A DNA stretch of 64,000 bases from Bog-473 sp036489775 (GCA_036489775.1 DASXFC010000056.1:51168-115167), one strand, 5' to 3'. Counted from the stretch's first letter, positions 42,301-49,754 are shown. The notes: generated by a model from the sequence alone, not told the origin. Program-made: numbers and translations.

Positions 42301-43885
42301 TCCACCAAGCAAGGACTCGATCGAGGCGAAATACGGCTTTAAGGACGGCCAGCCCGACAACGAGAGTTACAGCAGTATCTACTTTTCACTCATGTCAATG
42401 GGGGACTTCGCTCGGTACGTGGTCGAGGCTGGGTTGCGCCACTTTTCCCGCTATCGCAATGGACAGAACCTTCACAATGACGAGGCCGAGACTGAGACCG
42501 ACCAGGTAGCTCGATGGGTGAGATTCTGCCGTTCTCTTGGTAAGGCGAAATCTGAAGAGCTCGCCAAGATCCTTAGTGAGGATCGAGAACCCACAAATCC
42601 TCTCAGAGATGATCTCGACAAGTACGTTGAAAGGTTGACGAATCGACAACGGAAGCTATGGGACCGAATTTGGGAGCGTCCTCGTTTCAGACCTCGCGAC
42701 GATGAGTACCCAGCGGATCGCGCCACGCGGTGGATATTTCGTCGTACCCTAAGTCTGGGTTGGGTCCCGAAGCTCTTTGGTGTTGAGGACCGCCACAAAG
42801 GCTACGGAGGCGGCCGAGAAGAGCACAAGTCCGAACGGTGGGGAAAGAAGTACCAGTGGATGGCGTATCACGAGCTTCTCGCCCGAGTCGCGGATAACTA
42901 CCAGTCACTAAAGCGATTTGACGATGAAGAGCCGTATGAAGGCCTTTACCAGCTCACGGCCGATCGGGAGATCGATCCAAGTTTGCCGCCGATTCCATAC
43001 CGTGAGTTCAACGATAAGCGTGGTGAAGGAGTCCCCACGTGGCCCGCTTCATCCGTCGCTCTTGCTGAGTGGCCGCCGGTGCCCCTCAACTTCAGTCAAT
43101 ACGGTTCAAGCATCGACAAGTTCCTTGATGACACAGCTTCTGAAGCCACTCTCGACAAGATCACTTCACTGGTTGATGCAGATGGCACAAACTGGATCCT
43201 GCTGAATGGGCTAATCCGACAGGGTGATCCCCATGCGGACAAGTATTGGCTTGGCCTGCAGCAAGTCGTGATGGTTGATTCCTGGTTCGCTCCAAAGGAT
43301 GAAGGCGCTCGGCTCCTCTCTCGTCTAGCAGGGGCAAGAAAGGACGACCGTTTCGGTCTCCTCGAGATCCATGGCCATACTGATTGCTGCTACTTCGGTG
43401 AGGTGGGGCTGACTCCGGAGAGACACTGCTACTACATCCACCGGGACTTCAAGGACGTTGAAATCGGGGGCGATGAGTACAAGATGGTATCCCCCATCGA
43501 GACCTACCAGTGGGAGGGAAGTCTCCTGGATTGTTCGATTGGCGAGAGCGCATCAGCCACGGCACCCTCGACATTCATTCGAACTCGCGAAGTTCTCACC
43601 GTTGACGACTCAGGTCCGTCGTGGAGAGATCAGGCCGGACACCTCGTGTTTGCCAATATCGACCAATCCTCAAACCGTGGTTCTTCTTTCGTCGTCCGGG
43701 CCGACTGGCTCAAGCGGTTTCTCAACGAGAACGAGCTTGAGCTGATGTACGCCAGCTGGCATGAGCGCATGTTCATAAGGGAGGGCGGTGGAGGGCAGTT
43801 GCCTTCTGAAGAGATCTACCAAGCTGGTCGGATCAACAAGAATCTGAAGATCTCCACATCCAGCGTCATTCGAGAACGCAGATAG
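39353..43885 (+). CDS. Avs-like STAND NTPase with N-terminal PD-(D/E)xK nuclease domain
   Basis: The 1510-residue protein has three parts. Residues 1-160 carry a Cap4/Mrr-like nuclease core: DGGVEW near 49-54 and WQAKHY near 66-71 supply Asp and QxK. Residues about 340-560 form a STAND ATPase with Walker A RGIAGSGKTH (357-366) and Walker B RRFVIHIDALND (429-440). The rest, about 950 residues, is a long helical sensor-type region without named repeats. In Avs/AVAST systems this region binds a phage protein and triggers the nuclease. The start overlaps the stop of the metallopeptidase gene by one base, so it belongs to the hsd operon. Which Avs type it is cannot be read by eye. Confidence 0.78.
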   Translation: MPSRFNATSFDTLRSWNGSQDRAFEELSYQLLKSEVPAGTSAVRTGNPDGGVEWYAQLPDGTQEGWQAKHYHEFDSLLSSMTRSLKTALVERPTLRKMTFVISSNLSESTRQRQVLSQRQKYDAKVASWKKNIPGASLVAFGPLIQGSDLLDRLADPAHAGRRWFWWDSLVLGEQWLKDRLAIQIDVAEDRYRPELQVDLPIQEDLEALGFSKSAIDQYEQMRHSVVSKCRKVHINPSGTADLKALHEAVEKAAKAVNEAGSISEIAPTSIGGIADRLQGRLTTFVDACHKAEFAERRLYSDWRDKRERDPKKCGPEPPQEAMSHRVSEASEAASNLSRWLDSPAGTAFRKRFYFLRGIAGSGKTHLFLDSVSRAIEDDRPAIVLFGGAFGSGDIWVSICDQLGLEPVGANTLLGAMDAAAEAAGVEGRRFVIHIDALNDTIPADFWHTKLPALRAAVNRWPHVALAVSCRDTYLNVVASDAERSKYVERSHPGFAGRETEAAQKYFAHHHLMTPQIPLLLPEFSVPLFLQMYCESLEASGGSQSAVGHESRIQIFELYLRQKIKKVARKLAPPGGTDFELEQIEKQIDDVVNALLDEFARTGRESAPLAVAQSIVTAVEGQTLQPLALIGALQSEGIFTKEQMYFDVGGYQDGFRIVFQAFADFLVLKRRIEITEDPLTDPVFKAWLMESASYGVSESAAVVLPEQFQVELPDFLGLDRKALVRPPMGDDEAWNRHLKAEQIFRSLVETLPYRADNAVTERTIDLLNDSMWLLDQTEIYRTIFLIAPHIGNRLNGNTLHAHLSRMKMPRRDASFGIAMYHEIFDEASPVATLARWASAGPYPTYDPEVIELACIPLIWLLSSPNRFMRDWITKSLVQLLWGHLDVTVSLLNRFWSVDDPYVVQRVVAIAYGAFLRTDCPTDENARALAVRVRKLVFTKPIVADELLLDAGRGIVELAVLRGLLPKTALRNIQRPYGLAPPSAPPSKDSIEAKYGFKDGQPDNESYSSIYFSLMSMGDFARYVVEAGLRHFSRYRNGQNLHNDEAETETDQVARWVRFCRSLGKAKSEELAKILSEDREPTNPLRDDLDKYVERLTNRQRKLWDRIWERPRFRPRDDEYPADRATRWIFRRTLSLGWVPKLFGVEDRHKGYGGGREEHKSERWGKKYQWMAYHELLARVADNYQSLKRFDDEEPYEGLYQLTADREIDPSLPPIPYREFNDKRGEGVPTWPASSVALAEWPPVPLNFSQYGSSIDKFLDDTASEATLDKITSLVDADGTNWILLNGLIRQGDPHADKYWLGLQQVVMVDSWFAPKDEGARLLSRLAGARKDDRFGLLEIHGHTDCCYFGEVGLTPERHCYYIHRDFKDVEIGGDEYKMVSPIETYQWEGSLLDCSIGESASATAPSTFIRTREVLTVDDSGPSWRDQAGHLVFANIDQSSNRGSSFVVRADWLKRFLNENELELMYASWHERMFIREGGGGQLPSEEIYQAGRINKNLKISTSSVIRERR

Positions 43886-43898
43886 TCCGAGCAATTCC

Positions 43899-44639
43899 TC
43901 ACGCGCGTGGATTCGACCAGGCCGTGTACACCGACCTAAGTTCATCGAGGTTGAGCAGAAAGCTGTCCGGGCCCATCGAATAGTCGCTGACCTTCTTTTT
44001 CCAGATCGGTTCGAATGCATCCAGCATTCGCTGGTACGTCGCCAACAGGGGCATATGGGAGTTGCCGCTCTCGTGATTCGTATCGAAGGATTCGGCCAGC
44101 TCATCCCACCGACCGTCACCAGTGACGAACTTGGCATAGCGAGCGAGCCGCGCCTCGCGCGAATCGTTGAAGTCAAAACCCCTAAATGCCAAGGCGTGTT
44201 CGGCGTGTTCACCAATCGCAGCTTTGTCGTCGTCGTCCAAACGGGACAGGCTGGACTTGAGTACCTGAAACATGTTGAGCAGATCCCATATCAACACACA
44301 GTCCCGTCGCGGGACCTCTGGATCAATGCTCGAAAATACAGAGTCGTATTCGCCAGTGAAGCCCTCGGTAAGCACTTTGACGATTCTGAGGTGGTTCTCA
44401 ACTTCATCGTGGTCGTCCTCGCGCAACTGGGCCAGGATCTCGTGCTGCAACACCAAGATGTTCCGCTCAACCAAGGTGAGGCTTCGCGGTCCGCCAATCG
44501 GGTTGGCAGTCACCTCCCTCCCCAGGATCTCGTCAATAGCGCTGCGCACAAGGTCGCTTACCGTCACGCCTTGACCCCGAGCCAGGGCTTCCACGTCATT
44601 GCGGGTTTCGTCATCCAGGCGCAGAGTTATCGTGGCCAT
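43899..44639 (-). CDS. Ribbon-helix-helix plus YfbU-domain protein
   Basis: Residues 1-45 are an RHH domain (ATITLRLDDETRNDVEALARGQGVTVSDLVRSAIDEIL). Residues 55-245 match the YfbU fold: LTLVERNILVLQHEILAQL, then DCVLIWDLLNMFQVL, FRGFDFNDSREARLARYAKFV, and MPLLATYQRMLDAFEPIWKKK. The RHH part should bind DNA; the YfbU part is a helical domain of unknown role. It is convergent with the Avs-like gene (13-bp gap). A probable operator lies before the start. Confidence 0.8.
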   Translation of the reverse strand: MATITLRLDDETRNDVEALARGQGVTVSDLVRSAIDEILGREVTANPIGGPRSLTLVERNILVLQHEILAQLREDDHDEVENHLRIVKVLTEGFTGEYDSVFSSIDPEVPRRDCVLIWDLLNMFQVLKSSLSRLDDDDKAAIGEHAEHALAFRGFDFNDSREARLARYAKFVTGDGRWDELAESFDTNHESGNSHMPLLATYQRMLDAFEPIWKKKVSDYSMGPDSFLLNLDELRSVYTAWSNPRA

Positions 44640-44655
44640 TGCTCACCTCGTAAGT

Positions 44656-44686
44656 TAGTACGACATCTTGTCAGACTGTAATACTA
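44656..44686. promoter_or_regulatory. Imperfect inverted repeat, likely operator of the RHH-YfbU gene
   Basis: TAGTACGACA (44656-44665) and TGTAATACTA (44677-44686) are inverted copies with 8 of 10 bases matching. The repeat starts 16 bp upstream of the ATG at 44639 on the minus strand. This is the usual place for autoregulation by an RHH protein. Confidence 0.4.
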
Positions 44687-44822
44687 CCAGGTGAGCGCAT
44701 GGACAGCGTTCAGTCAGAAGAAGCTCATAGAACCGACCCCAACGCCCTTTTTTAGTGAGGCTGGCTGAATGAGATCGTTTCCGATTGATCAAGTCCAAGA
44801 CTCGGTGAGGGGCTCTCGGGAG

Positions 44823-45035
44823 TTATCGCGAGATGAGGCTATAGGTCCCGTCGTCGTTCCTCTCAAAGTAGGCGGTATATCCCCCGGGATTGCCTCGGCG
44901 GTGCTTGGGCAGAAAGAGGCTGTAGGTATGGTCGGCCCAGCCGGGGCAGGCACGGCGGACATCATCGGGTCGGAACCGCGCAGCAAGACGGCCTTCACGG
45001 CTGGCGCGTCGGATGTCCTCCACGAAGCGGCTCAT
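44823..45035 (-). CDS. Conserved small protein of unknown function (70 aa)
   Basis: The chain FRPDDVRRACPGWADHTYSLFLPKHRRGNPGGYTAYFERNDDGTYSLI follows a pattern seen in many small actinobacterial proteins (VRRACPGWA..TY..FLPKHR.GNPGG...YFE). It probably forms a small winged or mixed alpha/beta fold. It starts 30 bp after the stop of the 58-aa gene. Reading frames on the opposite strand across this stretch are shadows. Confidence 0.6.
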   Translation of the reverse strand: MSRFVEDIRRASREGRLAARFRPDDVRRACPGWADHTYSLFLPKHRRGNPGGYTAYFERNDDGTYSLISR

Positions 45036-45065
45036 AGACGTACGGGCATAGAACCTCAGGAATCG

Positions 45066-45242
45066 CTACTGCTCAACCAGGCGCGGTGCTTGTCCGATCC
45101 AAACGCCGTCGATGTCGTAGATGAACTCCCACCACCGCTCGCAGGTATTCGAGCATGCGGCCTTGATGGACTTGACCTGGGCTGGGTTCCGGGGAACGGG
45201 AACGACTCCTCCGCAGTCGCACGGAAAATCAGGGACTTTCAA
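45066..45242 (-). CDS. Small CxC...CxxxC protein (58 aa), TTG start
   Basis: A TTG at 45242 opens a frame with FPCDCGGVVPVPRNPAQ, AACSNTCERWWEF and a YDIDGVWIGQAP ending. Four cysteines in CDC and CSNTC spacing look like a small zinc knot. No in-frame ATG exists and an in-frame stop lies just upstream, so TTG is the only start. It sits between two other minus-strand genes. The function is unknown. Confidence 0.45.
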   Translation of the reverse strand: MKVPDFPCDCGGVVPVPRNPAQVKSIKAACSNTCERWWEFIYDIDGVWIGQAPRLVEQ

Positions 45243-45274
45243 ACTCTATCAATGGGTGCCCTGTGAGCGGGGTG

Positions 45275-46084
45275 TCAGATCGTCTTGAAGAGGTCCGTCG
45301 TCAAGCGAACCTGAGTGCATATCGCTTCAAGCGTAGGGAGATCGAGTGCCATCCCTTGCGTGTACTTTCCGAAGGGTTCTACGGAAAACAGGGGTGCTAC
45401 GGCCATATCGGCCTTCGCCTTGACATTCGTGGGTAGGGGAAAATCGAATCTCAGCCTTCCAATTTCAACCTCGTCGTTGACCCACTGTTGCTTGTGAGTG
45501 TTCTGGATCTGCTCAGCGATGATGCCGTCGTGTTCAATCGAAATCTCACCTGGTTGTGGGTCGGGCCAGTATCCGAGGATTTGCCGGTGCTTGTCGGAGT
45601 TAGAAAGACGGTTCAGTTGCGCAAGGGGGTCGGCCTCCGGATCGGGTTGGGTGTGATAGGGCTGAAGCGGCTCGATGATGGTGAGGCCGTGGATAATGCC
45701 TTTGAGCTGGCCTCTCCCGATGCTGTCGCCCATTCGCCAGACTTGGTCTGCATAGGTGGTTGGGTCGTCGTAAATGGGGAACTGGTGCGACATCCCTAGG
45801 GTCAAGCCAGGGGTTGCATCGACCAGCCCAGTGACGATGTAGTTGAGTGCACTTCTGAGGTTATGGATGTAGTCACCCACGATGGATGCGAGGCGTGGCT
45901 CCTCGGGCTTGTTGCGCCGAAGTCTTACGGAGTACCACCCTGAATCTTTGTCGATCTCTCCCACGAGGGAGTGAGGGTGTCGCTGTCCGATAGCCAGAGG
46001 AATCTCGGTTTGGAGCGTTTTGAGATGTTCCTCCGCTCGGTCGATCTTGGCGTAGGAGGCACTGAGGTCCAGGCTGAGTGTCAC
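45275..46084 (-). CDS. Hypothetical protein (269 aa)
   Basis: The frame from GTG 46084 gives SLDLSASYAKIDRAEEHLKTLQTEI, then YSVRLRRNKPEEPRLASIVGDYIHNLRSALNYIVTGLV, and SNSDKHRQILGYWPDP. This pattern (helical start, a GDYIHNLRSALN segment, then SDKHR) is common in actinobacterial proteins of unknown role, sometimes near defence genes. No catalytic motif was recognised. An upstream in-frame start at 46192 is less likely because it adds residues out of pattern. Confidence 0.6.
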   Translation of the reverse strand: MTLSLDLSASYAKIDRAEEHLKTLQTEIPLAIGQRHPHSLVGEIDKDSGWYSVRLRRNKPEEPRLASIVGDYIHNLRSALNYIVTGLVDATPGLTLGMSHQFPIYDDPTTYADQVWRMGDSIGRGQLKGIIHGLTIIEPLQPYHTQPDPEADPLAQLNRLSNSDKHRQILGYWPDPQPGEISIEHDGIIAEQIQNTHKQQWVNDEVEIGRLRFDFPLPTNVKAKADMAVAPLFSVEPFGKYTQGMALDLPTLEAICTQVRLTTDLFKTI

Positions 46085-46095
46085 AGCACTGCAGC

Positions 46096-46254
46096 CTACG
46101 CAGCCATCTCGGGCGAAGCCTCGAAAGCCGCCCGGGCGTTGTCCAGAGTCGTCGCCAACCCCGAGCCAGATGTGAAGTTGCTGCCCAGGCATTCATTGAC
46201 CTCGCCAAACACCTGCAAGACGAGGAGAATGAAGAAAAAGACGGTAAGGGGCAT
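46096..46254 (-). CDS. Possible small membrane protein (52 aa)
   Basis: From ATG 46254 the chain begins MPLTVFFFILLVLQVFGEVNECLGS, a single transmembrane helix, followed by a short soluble tail. It ends 11 bp before the 269-aa gene, and its start lies 38 bp from the divergent helicase start. Short length and lack of homology leave doubt. Confidence 0.4.
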   Translation of the reverse strand: MPLTVFFFILLVLQVFGEVNECLGSNFTSGSGLATTLDNARAAFEASPEMAA

Positions 46255-46292
46255 GAGGGTAATGATGCGCCTGCTGAGTGAGGACGCGACAC

Positions 46293-47999
46293 ATGCCACC
46301 AAGCGATGACGAGTTCCACGAACGAAGAACGGCGGCGCTCGACAGAATCCTGGATAGTGACGCTTCACTGAAGCTCATTGTCGCTGGTCCCGGTACGGGA
46401 AAGACATTCACATTCGGCAAGGTTCTTGAGGGTTGCGGGGGCCGAGGCCTTGCGATGACATTCTTACTCACCTTGGTTCGTGACCTTCAAGATGCGATGG
46501 GTGACAGTACCGATGTGTACTCGTTCCACGGGTTTGCACGCCGGCTGCTTCATCGGCTCGATGGCACTGGAGTCAGCAGAGGCGTTACGTACTATCCGCC
46601 ATTGTCCTCCATATTTCTCGAGGACGTACGAATTGTTGATGGTGCGATTCTGGACTCGCTTGCACTCGGCGCCTTGTTCCGAAGCCTTGCGGATGACGCC
46701 CCGTTCCTTCAGCGCGCACTTGCTAGCGGTAAGTACTACGACGGAGTTGGCTACGATGATGCTGTCTACCGCGTGTTGCAATCACTGGAGGCAGACGAGT
46801 CAAGAATCCCGCAGTACCCGCAGATAGTCGTCGACGAGTTCCAGGACTTCTGTCCGTTGGAAGTCTCATTCGTCAAGCGTCTCGCATTGCGAAGTCCGAC
46901 ACTGATTGTCGGTGATGATGATCAAGCGCTCTACGTGTTTAGAGACGCGACGCCTCAAGCTATCCGTGATCTCGCCGCGGGGTCTGAGTACGACCGCTTC
47001 GAGCTGCCCTTCTGCACACGGTGCACGGAAGTGATCGTTGCTGCGACGCACACTGTCGTTGCGAGGGCGCAAAGAGTAAATCTCCTCGCTGGACGGCTAG
47101 ATAAACCTTACGAATGCTTCCTCCCAGAGAAGCGTGCCGATAGTGCCGCGAATCCAAAGATCATTCATGCTCATTGCTCCACTCAAACGAGCAGAGCCCC
47201 ATACATGGGCCGATACATCAAGGAAACGATCGAGGCTATCTCGGATGAGGACATCCAGGAGTCCTACGCGAAGAAGTTCCCCGCGGTGCTAATCATTGGG
47301 CCGAAGCCGTTTCTTGGCCAGGTTGAGGCTCATCTGCGACAGAGCTTTGCAAACATACTGATTTCGTCGACCGAAGCACCCGAGCTTCGTGACTTGGACG
47401 CCTATCGACTACTGGTCACCGATCCAACCTCCAATTTGGGGTGGCGAATTCTCGTCCAGTTATTGCAGCCAACAGGTTGGGAGGCGGCCGTGCGTGACGC
47501 GCTCGCCAACAGCACGCCGCTCCGAGATGGTCTGCAAGCAGAGTTCGTGGAACAGCATTTGTCGATCTCACAATTGCTAAGTCACTTCTTGTCTGGTGAC
47601 GTGCTCACTCAAGACGAACGTGCAGCGCTCGCCTTAGCGTTGGGGGTTGATTCGAGCATTCTCGAGGAGACGATCACACCAACGGCACCGCCAACCGTGG
47701 CCATGGATGAGTCAAAGCCGACGATCATGCTGACTTCACTGATGGGCTCAAAGGGTCTTCAGGCTGCTCACGTTTTCGTGATCGGCATGAACGAGGGACA
47801 CTTTCCTCACCAGAACTCAGCACCGACTAACGAGGAGGTGTGCCAACTATTGGTAGCGCTGACGAGAACCAGGAAGTCATGCACGATCGTTTCTTCCGGT
47901 CGCCTCGGAGCGGTTCAGCTCCGAGAGTCGGTGTTCGTCCGCTGGCTGGCGCCGCATATAAAAACCATCTCGGTGAACCAGCATTATTTCAATAGCTGA
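46293..47999 (+). CDS. UvrD/Rep-like superfamily 1 helicase
   Basis: The 568-residue protein has LKLIVAGPGTGKTFT (Walker A, residues 27-40), VYSFHGFARRLL, and IVVDEFQDFCPLE (Walker B, DEFQD 181-185). Further motifs are LIVGDDDQALYVFRDATPQ (motif III), TSLMGSKGLQAAHVFVIGM (motif V) and QLLVALTRTRKSC (motif VI). It is short for UvrD and lacks large 1B/2B inserts, like helicases found in defence modules such as GajB. The nearest OLD-family gene is 15 kb away on the other side of the hsd operon, so it is not a standard Gabija pair. ATG 46293 follows GAGGAC. Confidence 0.83.
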   Translation: MPPSDDEFHERRTAALDRILDSDASLKLIVAGPGTGKTFTFGKVLEGCGGRGLAMTFLLTLVRDLQDAMGDSTDVYSFHGFARRLLHRLDGTGVSRGVTYYPPLSSIFLEDVRIVDGAILDSLALGALFRSLADDAPFLQRALASGKYYDGVGYDDAVYRVLQSLEADESRIPQYPQIVVDEFQDFCPLEVSFVKRLALRSPTLIVGDDDQALYVFRDATPQAIRDLAAGSEYDRFELPFCTRCTEVIVAATHTVVARAQRVNLLAGRLDKPYECFLPEKRADSAANPKIIHAHCSTQTSRAPYMGRYIKETIEAISDEDIQESYAKKFPAVLIIGPKPFLGQVEAHLRQSFANILISSTEAPELRDLDAYRLLVTDPTSNLGWRILVQLLQPTGWEAAVRDALANSTPLRDGLQAEFVEQHLSISQLLSHFLSGDVLTQDERAALALALGVDSSILEETITPTAPPTVAMDESKPTIMLTSLMGSKGLQAAHVFVIGMNEGHFPHQNSAPTNEEVCQLLVALTRTRKSCTIVSSGRLGAVQLRESVFVRWLAPHIKTISVNQHYFNS

Positions 48000-48007
48000 T
48001 TGGCTCG

Positions 48008-48436
48008 CTAGCTTGTGCGGCTCGGCCGACCCCGCGGCCGCAGCGACACGCCTGCTTTCGTGAGCGTTCGCCGGACCGTCGTCGGCGCCACATCCAATCG
48101 TTCAGCAATAGCTGCAACCGATCTCCCCAAGCCGTAGAGGCGGGTCACCTCTTCGATTTTGCTCGGGGCTACTCGCTCGCTACGGCGGGGAAGTCCGGCT
48201 TGCCTGACGTACTTTTGAATGGTCGTTTGATCGACCTGGAATCGCGCGACAAGGTCTGGGATACGGACCCCGGCGGCATAACCAGCGACTATTCCGTCAA
48301 TCTGAGTCCGATTGAGTCGAGACATGACTCGCTTGGGAGGCCGAGGAAACAACTCTGTTGACCCCTGAGGAGCCATTGCGAGCAGGTTCTTGAGGAGTTC
48401 CCCCTGTTCCCAGAGGTGTGAGTAGCGTCCCAGCAA
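48008..48436 (-). CDS. Resolvase-type helix-turn-helix protein
   Basis: The 142-residue chain has two helix-turn-helix units: MSRLNRTQIDGIVAGYAAGVRIPDLVARFQVDQTTIQKYVRQAGLPRR, then IEEVTRLYGLGRSVAAIAERLDVAPTTVRRTLTKAGVSLR. The paired HTH layout resembles the DNA-binding end of serine recombinases without the catalytic domain. It may be a recombination-directionality or regulatory protein. It is convergent with the helicase (8-bp gap). Confidence 0.65.
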   Translation of the reverse strand: MLGRYSHLWEQGELLKNLLAMAPQGSTELFPRPPKRVMSRLNRTQIDGIVAGYAAGVRIPDLVARFQVDQTTIQKYVRQAGLPRRSERVAPSKIEEVTRLYGLGRSVAAIAERLDVAPTTVRRTLTKAGVSLRPRGRPSRTS

Positions 48437-48957
48437 CTCCAGGGGACAAGGCGACGGCTTGTTGGTTGAGGTGCTCGCCCAGGGCGGCCATGACCACCTC
48501 GGGAGCCTATTTCTGGCGGAGGTCGTAGTAGCGCCCTTACTAAGGCCTAACGGTTGGAGAATAGGAACCAGGTCATCAGGGGCCCGGCCTGCTTAGGGTG
48601 CAAGAAGTGTCTCCATAAATTCTCTGCCAAAGGCGCTCGAAGGCGTCACCTACCGCCGGCCTAGTCACGCAATTCCGACTCCATCCTTTCGGCGGTTGCT
48701 TCCTTCAGCGAGCAATCGAAAAGGTGAGAAAGTCCGTCGGGTCGTCGACTTCGAGGAGCTCAAAGAGAACAAGCAGCGGTCAAGGGCGGCCTAAGGCCGG
48801 CGAAGCGAACCCTTGAGGGCTGCGTCGTGAATCATCCGACCGCACACAATGGAGTTGGCCGGACGCCAGGCGGCCGGCCTACCTGCCCAATCGGCCTCAT
48901 CGCGCGGGTGCGGCCCTGTAATACAGCACCCGCAAAATACATATCGACTCCACGTTG
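48437..48957. other. 521-bp stretch with no confident gene
   Basis: No long frame with good coding character is present. A short + strand frame ending at 48793 gives KVRRVVDFEELKENKQRSRAA and could be the degraded end of a lost gene. A hairpin (GCGGGTG at 48904-48910 with CACCCGC at 48927-48933, inner CTGT/ACAG) lies near the toxin gene end. Base composition changes across this stretch from the lower-G+C defence island to the G+C-rich rep/toxin segment, so it may mark an old insertion boundary. Confidence 0.5.
48904..48933 (-). terminator. Hairpin after the toxin gene
   Basis: A 7-bp stem GCGGGTG/CACCCGC encloses a second stem CTGT/ACAG, 25 bp past the toxin stop. There is no T-tract, so it is at best a weak terminator. 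Confidence 0.3.
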
Positions 48958-49317
48958 CTATTGGAGCCAGTGCACCCAGTCCTGTCCCGTGACGGTGGGA
49001 GCGAGCAAGAATTGCGTCAAGGCAACGATCAGATTCTCGGGATAGTTCGAACTCCCCCGGTGAAAGCGCCGAGGAGAGGTGAAGATCACTCCGGCATGGT
49101 GCTCACCGGTGGCCACGCAGGCCCGCACGATGCGGTCGAAGTCCTTGGCGTTCTCTGTCACGACGGCTTGATCGTCCACAGTGGCATGACGGAGGAGTTC
49201 ATCGTCTGACAGCGCAGCCAGTTCTGGAACGTCGGCTGCGGCCAGCACGTCGTAACCCCCCACCCGGAGTCGTTCGGCCGCCAGCCGGGAGTGGTGCACA
49301 TCGAGCAAGAGCTTCAC
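48958..49317 (-). CDS. PIN-like (DUF5615) toxin
   Basis: The 119-residue protein starts VKLLLDVHHSRLAAERLRVGGYDVLAAAD. It continues SDDELLRHATVDDQAVVTENAKDFDRIV and ends HAGVIFTSPRRF. The spaced acidic residues (D in LLLD, D/E in SDDELL, D in NAKDF) match PIN-like DUF5615 proteins, probable RNases of toxin-antitoxin pairs. The GTG start overlaps the antitoxin stop in GTGA, so translation is coupled. Confidence 0.75.
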   Translation of the reverse strand: MKLLLDVHHSRLAAERLRVGGYDVLAAADVPELAALSDDELLRHATVDDQAVVTENAKDFDRIVRACVATGEHHAGVIFTSPRRFHRGSSNYPENLIVALTQFLLAPTVTGQDWVHWLQ

Positions 49318-49739
49318 CCGGCAAGGAGATCCTGTCGCCGACGCCACGCCGACTCAGCCTCGTCAGCCGTCGCCAGGTTGGCCGCTATCTCGTCGTCGAT
49401 GTCCGTGGTGAAGTCGGCGTAGTAGTCCAACGCCGCACTGACCTGGAGGGGCGAGAGGCCGAACAGGTCCACCGCTCGACTGATGCGCTCTGCCACGGCC
49501 ACATCGCCGCCGACCAATCCGCCGATCACCTCCCAGACATCGGGCCCACCGGCCAGACCGGCCCGGCGTCCGGCCGGCCCATCCCGAAAGATCACCAATG
49601 GGTGGCGGCGGGACCGCAACCCCTCTTCGATGAGTTCCTCGGCCAGAGCGGAAGACGACAGCTGTCGGGCCCCAGCCTCGGTCTTGAGCTGCTCGAGCAC
49701 TTCGGCTCGGCGAAAGCGGATCGACATGGGAGTCACCAT
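49314..49739 (-). CDS. Antitoxin partner of the PIN-like toxin
   Basis: The 141-residue protein starts MSIRFRRAEVLEQLKTEAGARQLSSSALAEELIEEGLRSRR, a DNA-binding helical N-terminus. DVWEVIGGLVGGDVAVAERISRAVDLFGLSPLQVSAALDYYADFTTDIDDEIAAN follows; the SPLQVSAALDYYA part is typical of DUF433-like partners. Alternative ATG codons are at 49739 and 49727. The palindrome next to the start is its probable operator. Confidence 0.7.
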   Translation of the reverse strand: MVTPMSIRFRRAEVLEQLKTEAGARQLSSSALAEELIEEGLRSRRHPLVIFRDGPAGRRAGLAGGPDVWEVIGGLVGGDVAVAERISRAVDLFGLSPLQVSAALDYYADFTTDIDDEIAANLATADEAESAWRRRQDLLAG

Positions 49740-49754
49740 GACTACAGTGTAGTC
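49740..49754. promoter_or_regulatory. Operator palindrome of the toxin-antitoxin pair
   Basis: GACTACA-G-TGTAGTC is a perfect 7-bp inverted repeat touching the antitoxin ATG. It includes the minus-strand -10-like TACACT. Binding by the antitoxin would stop transcription. Confidence 0.6.

Noticed and set aside
44769..45266. 165-codon + strand frame
   Set aside because: It covers two minus-strand genes with recognisable patterns and has low-complexity, non-domain composition.
29395..47999. A standard Gabija system
   Set aside because: The OLD-type and UvrD-type genes are 15 kb apart and separated by an unrelated operon; adjacency is the rule for Gabija.
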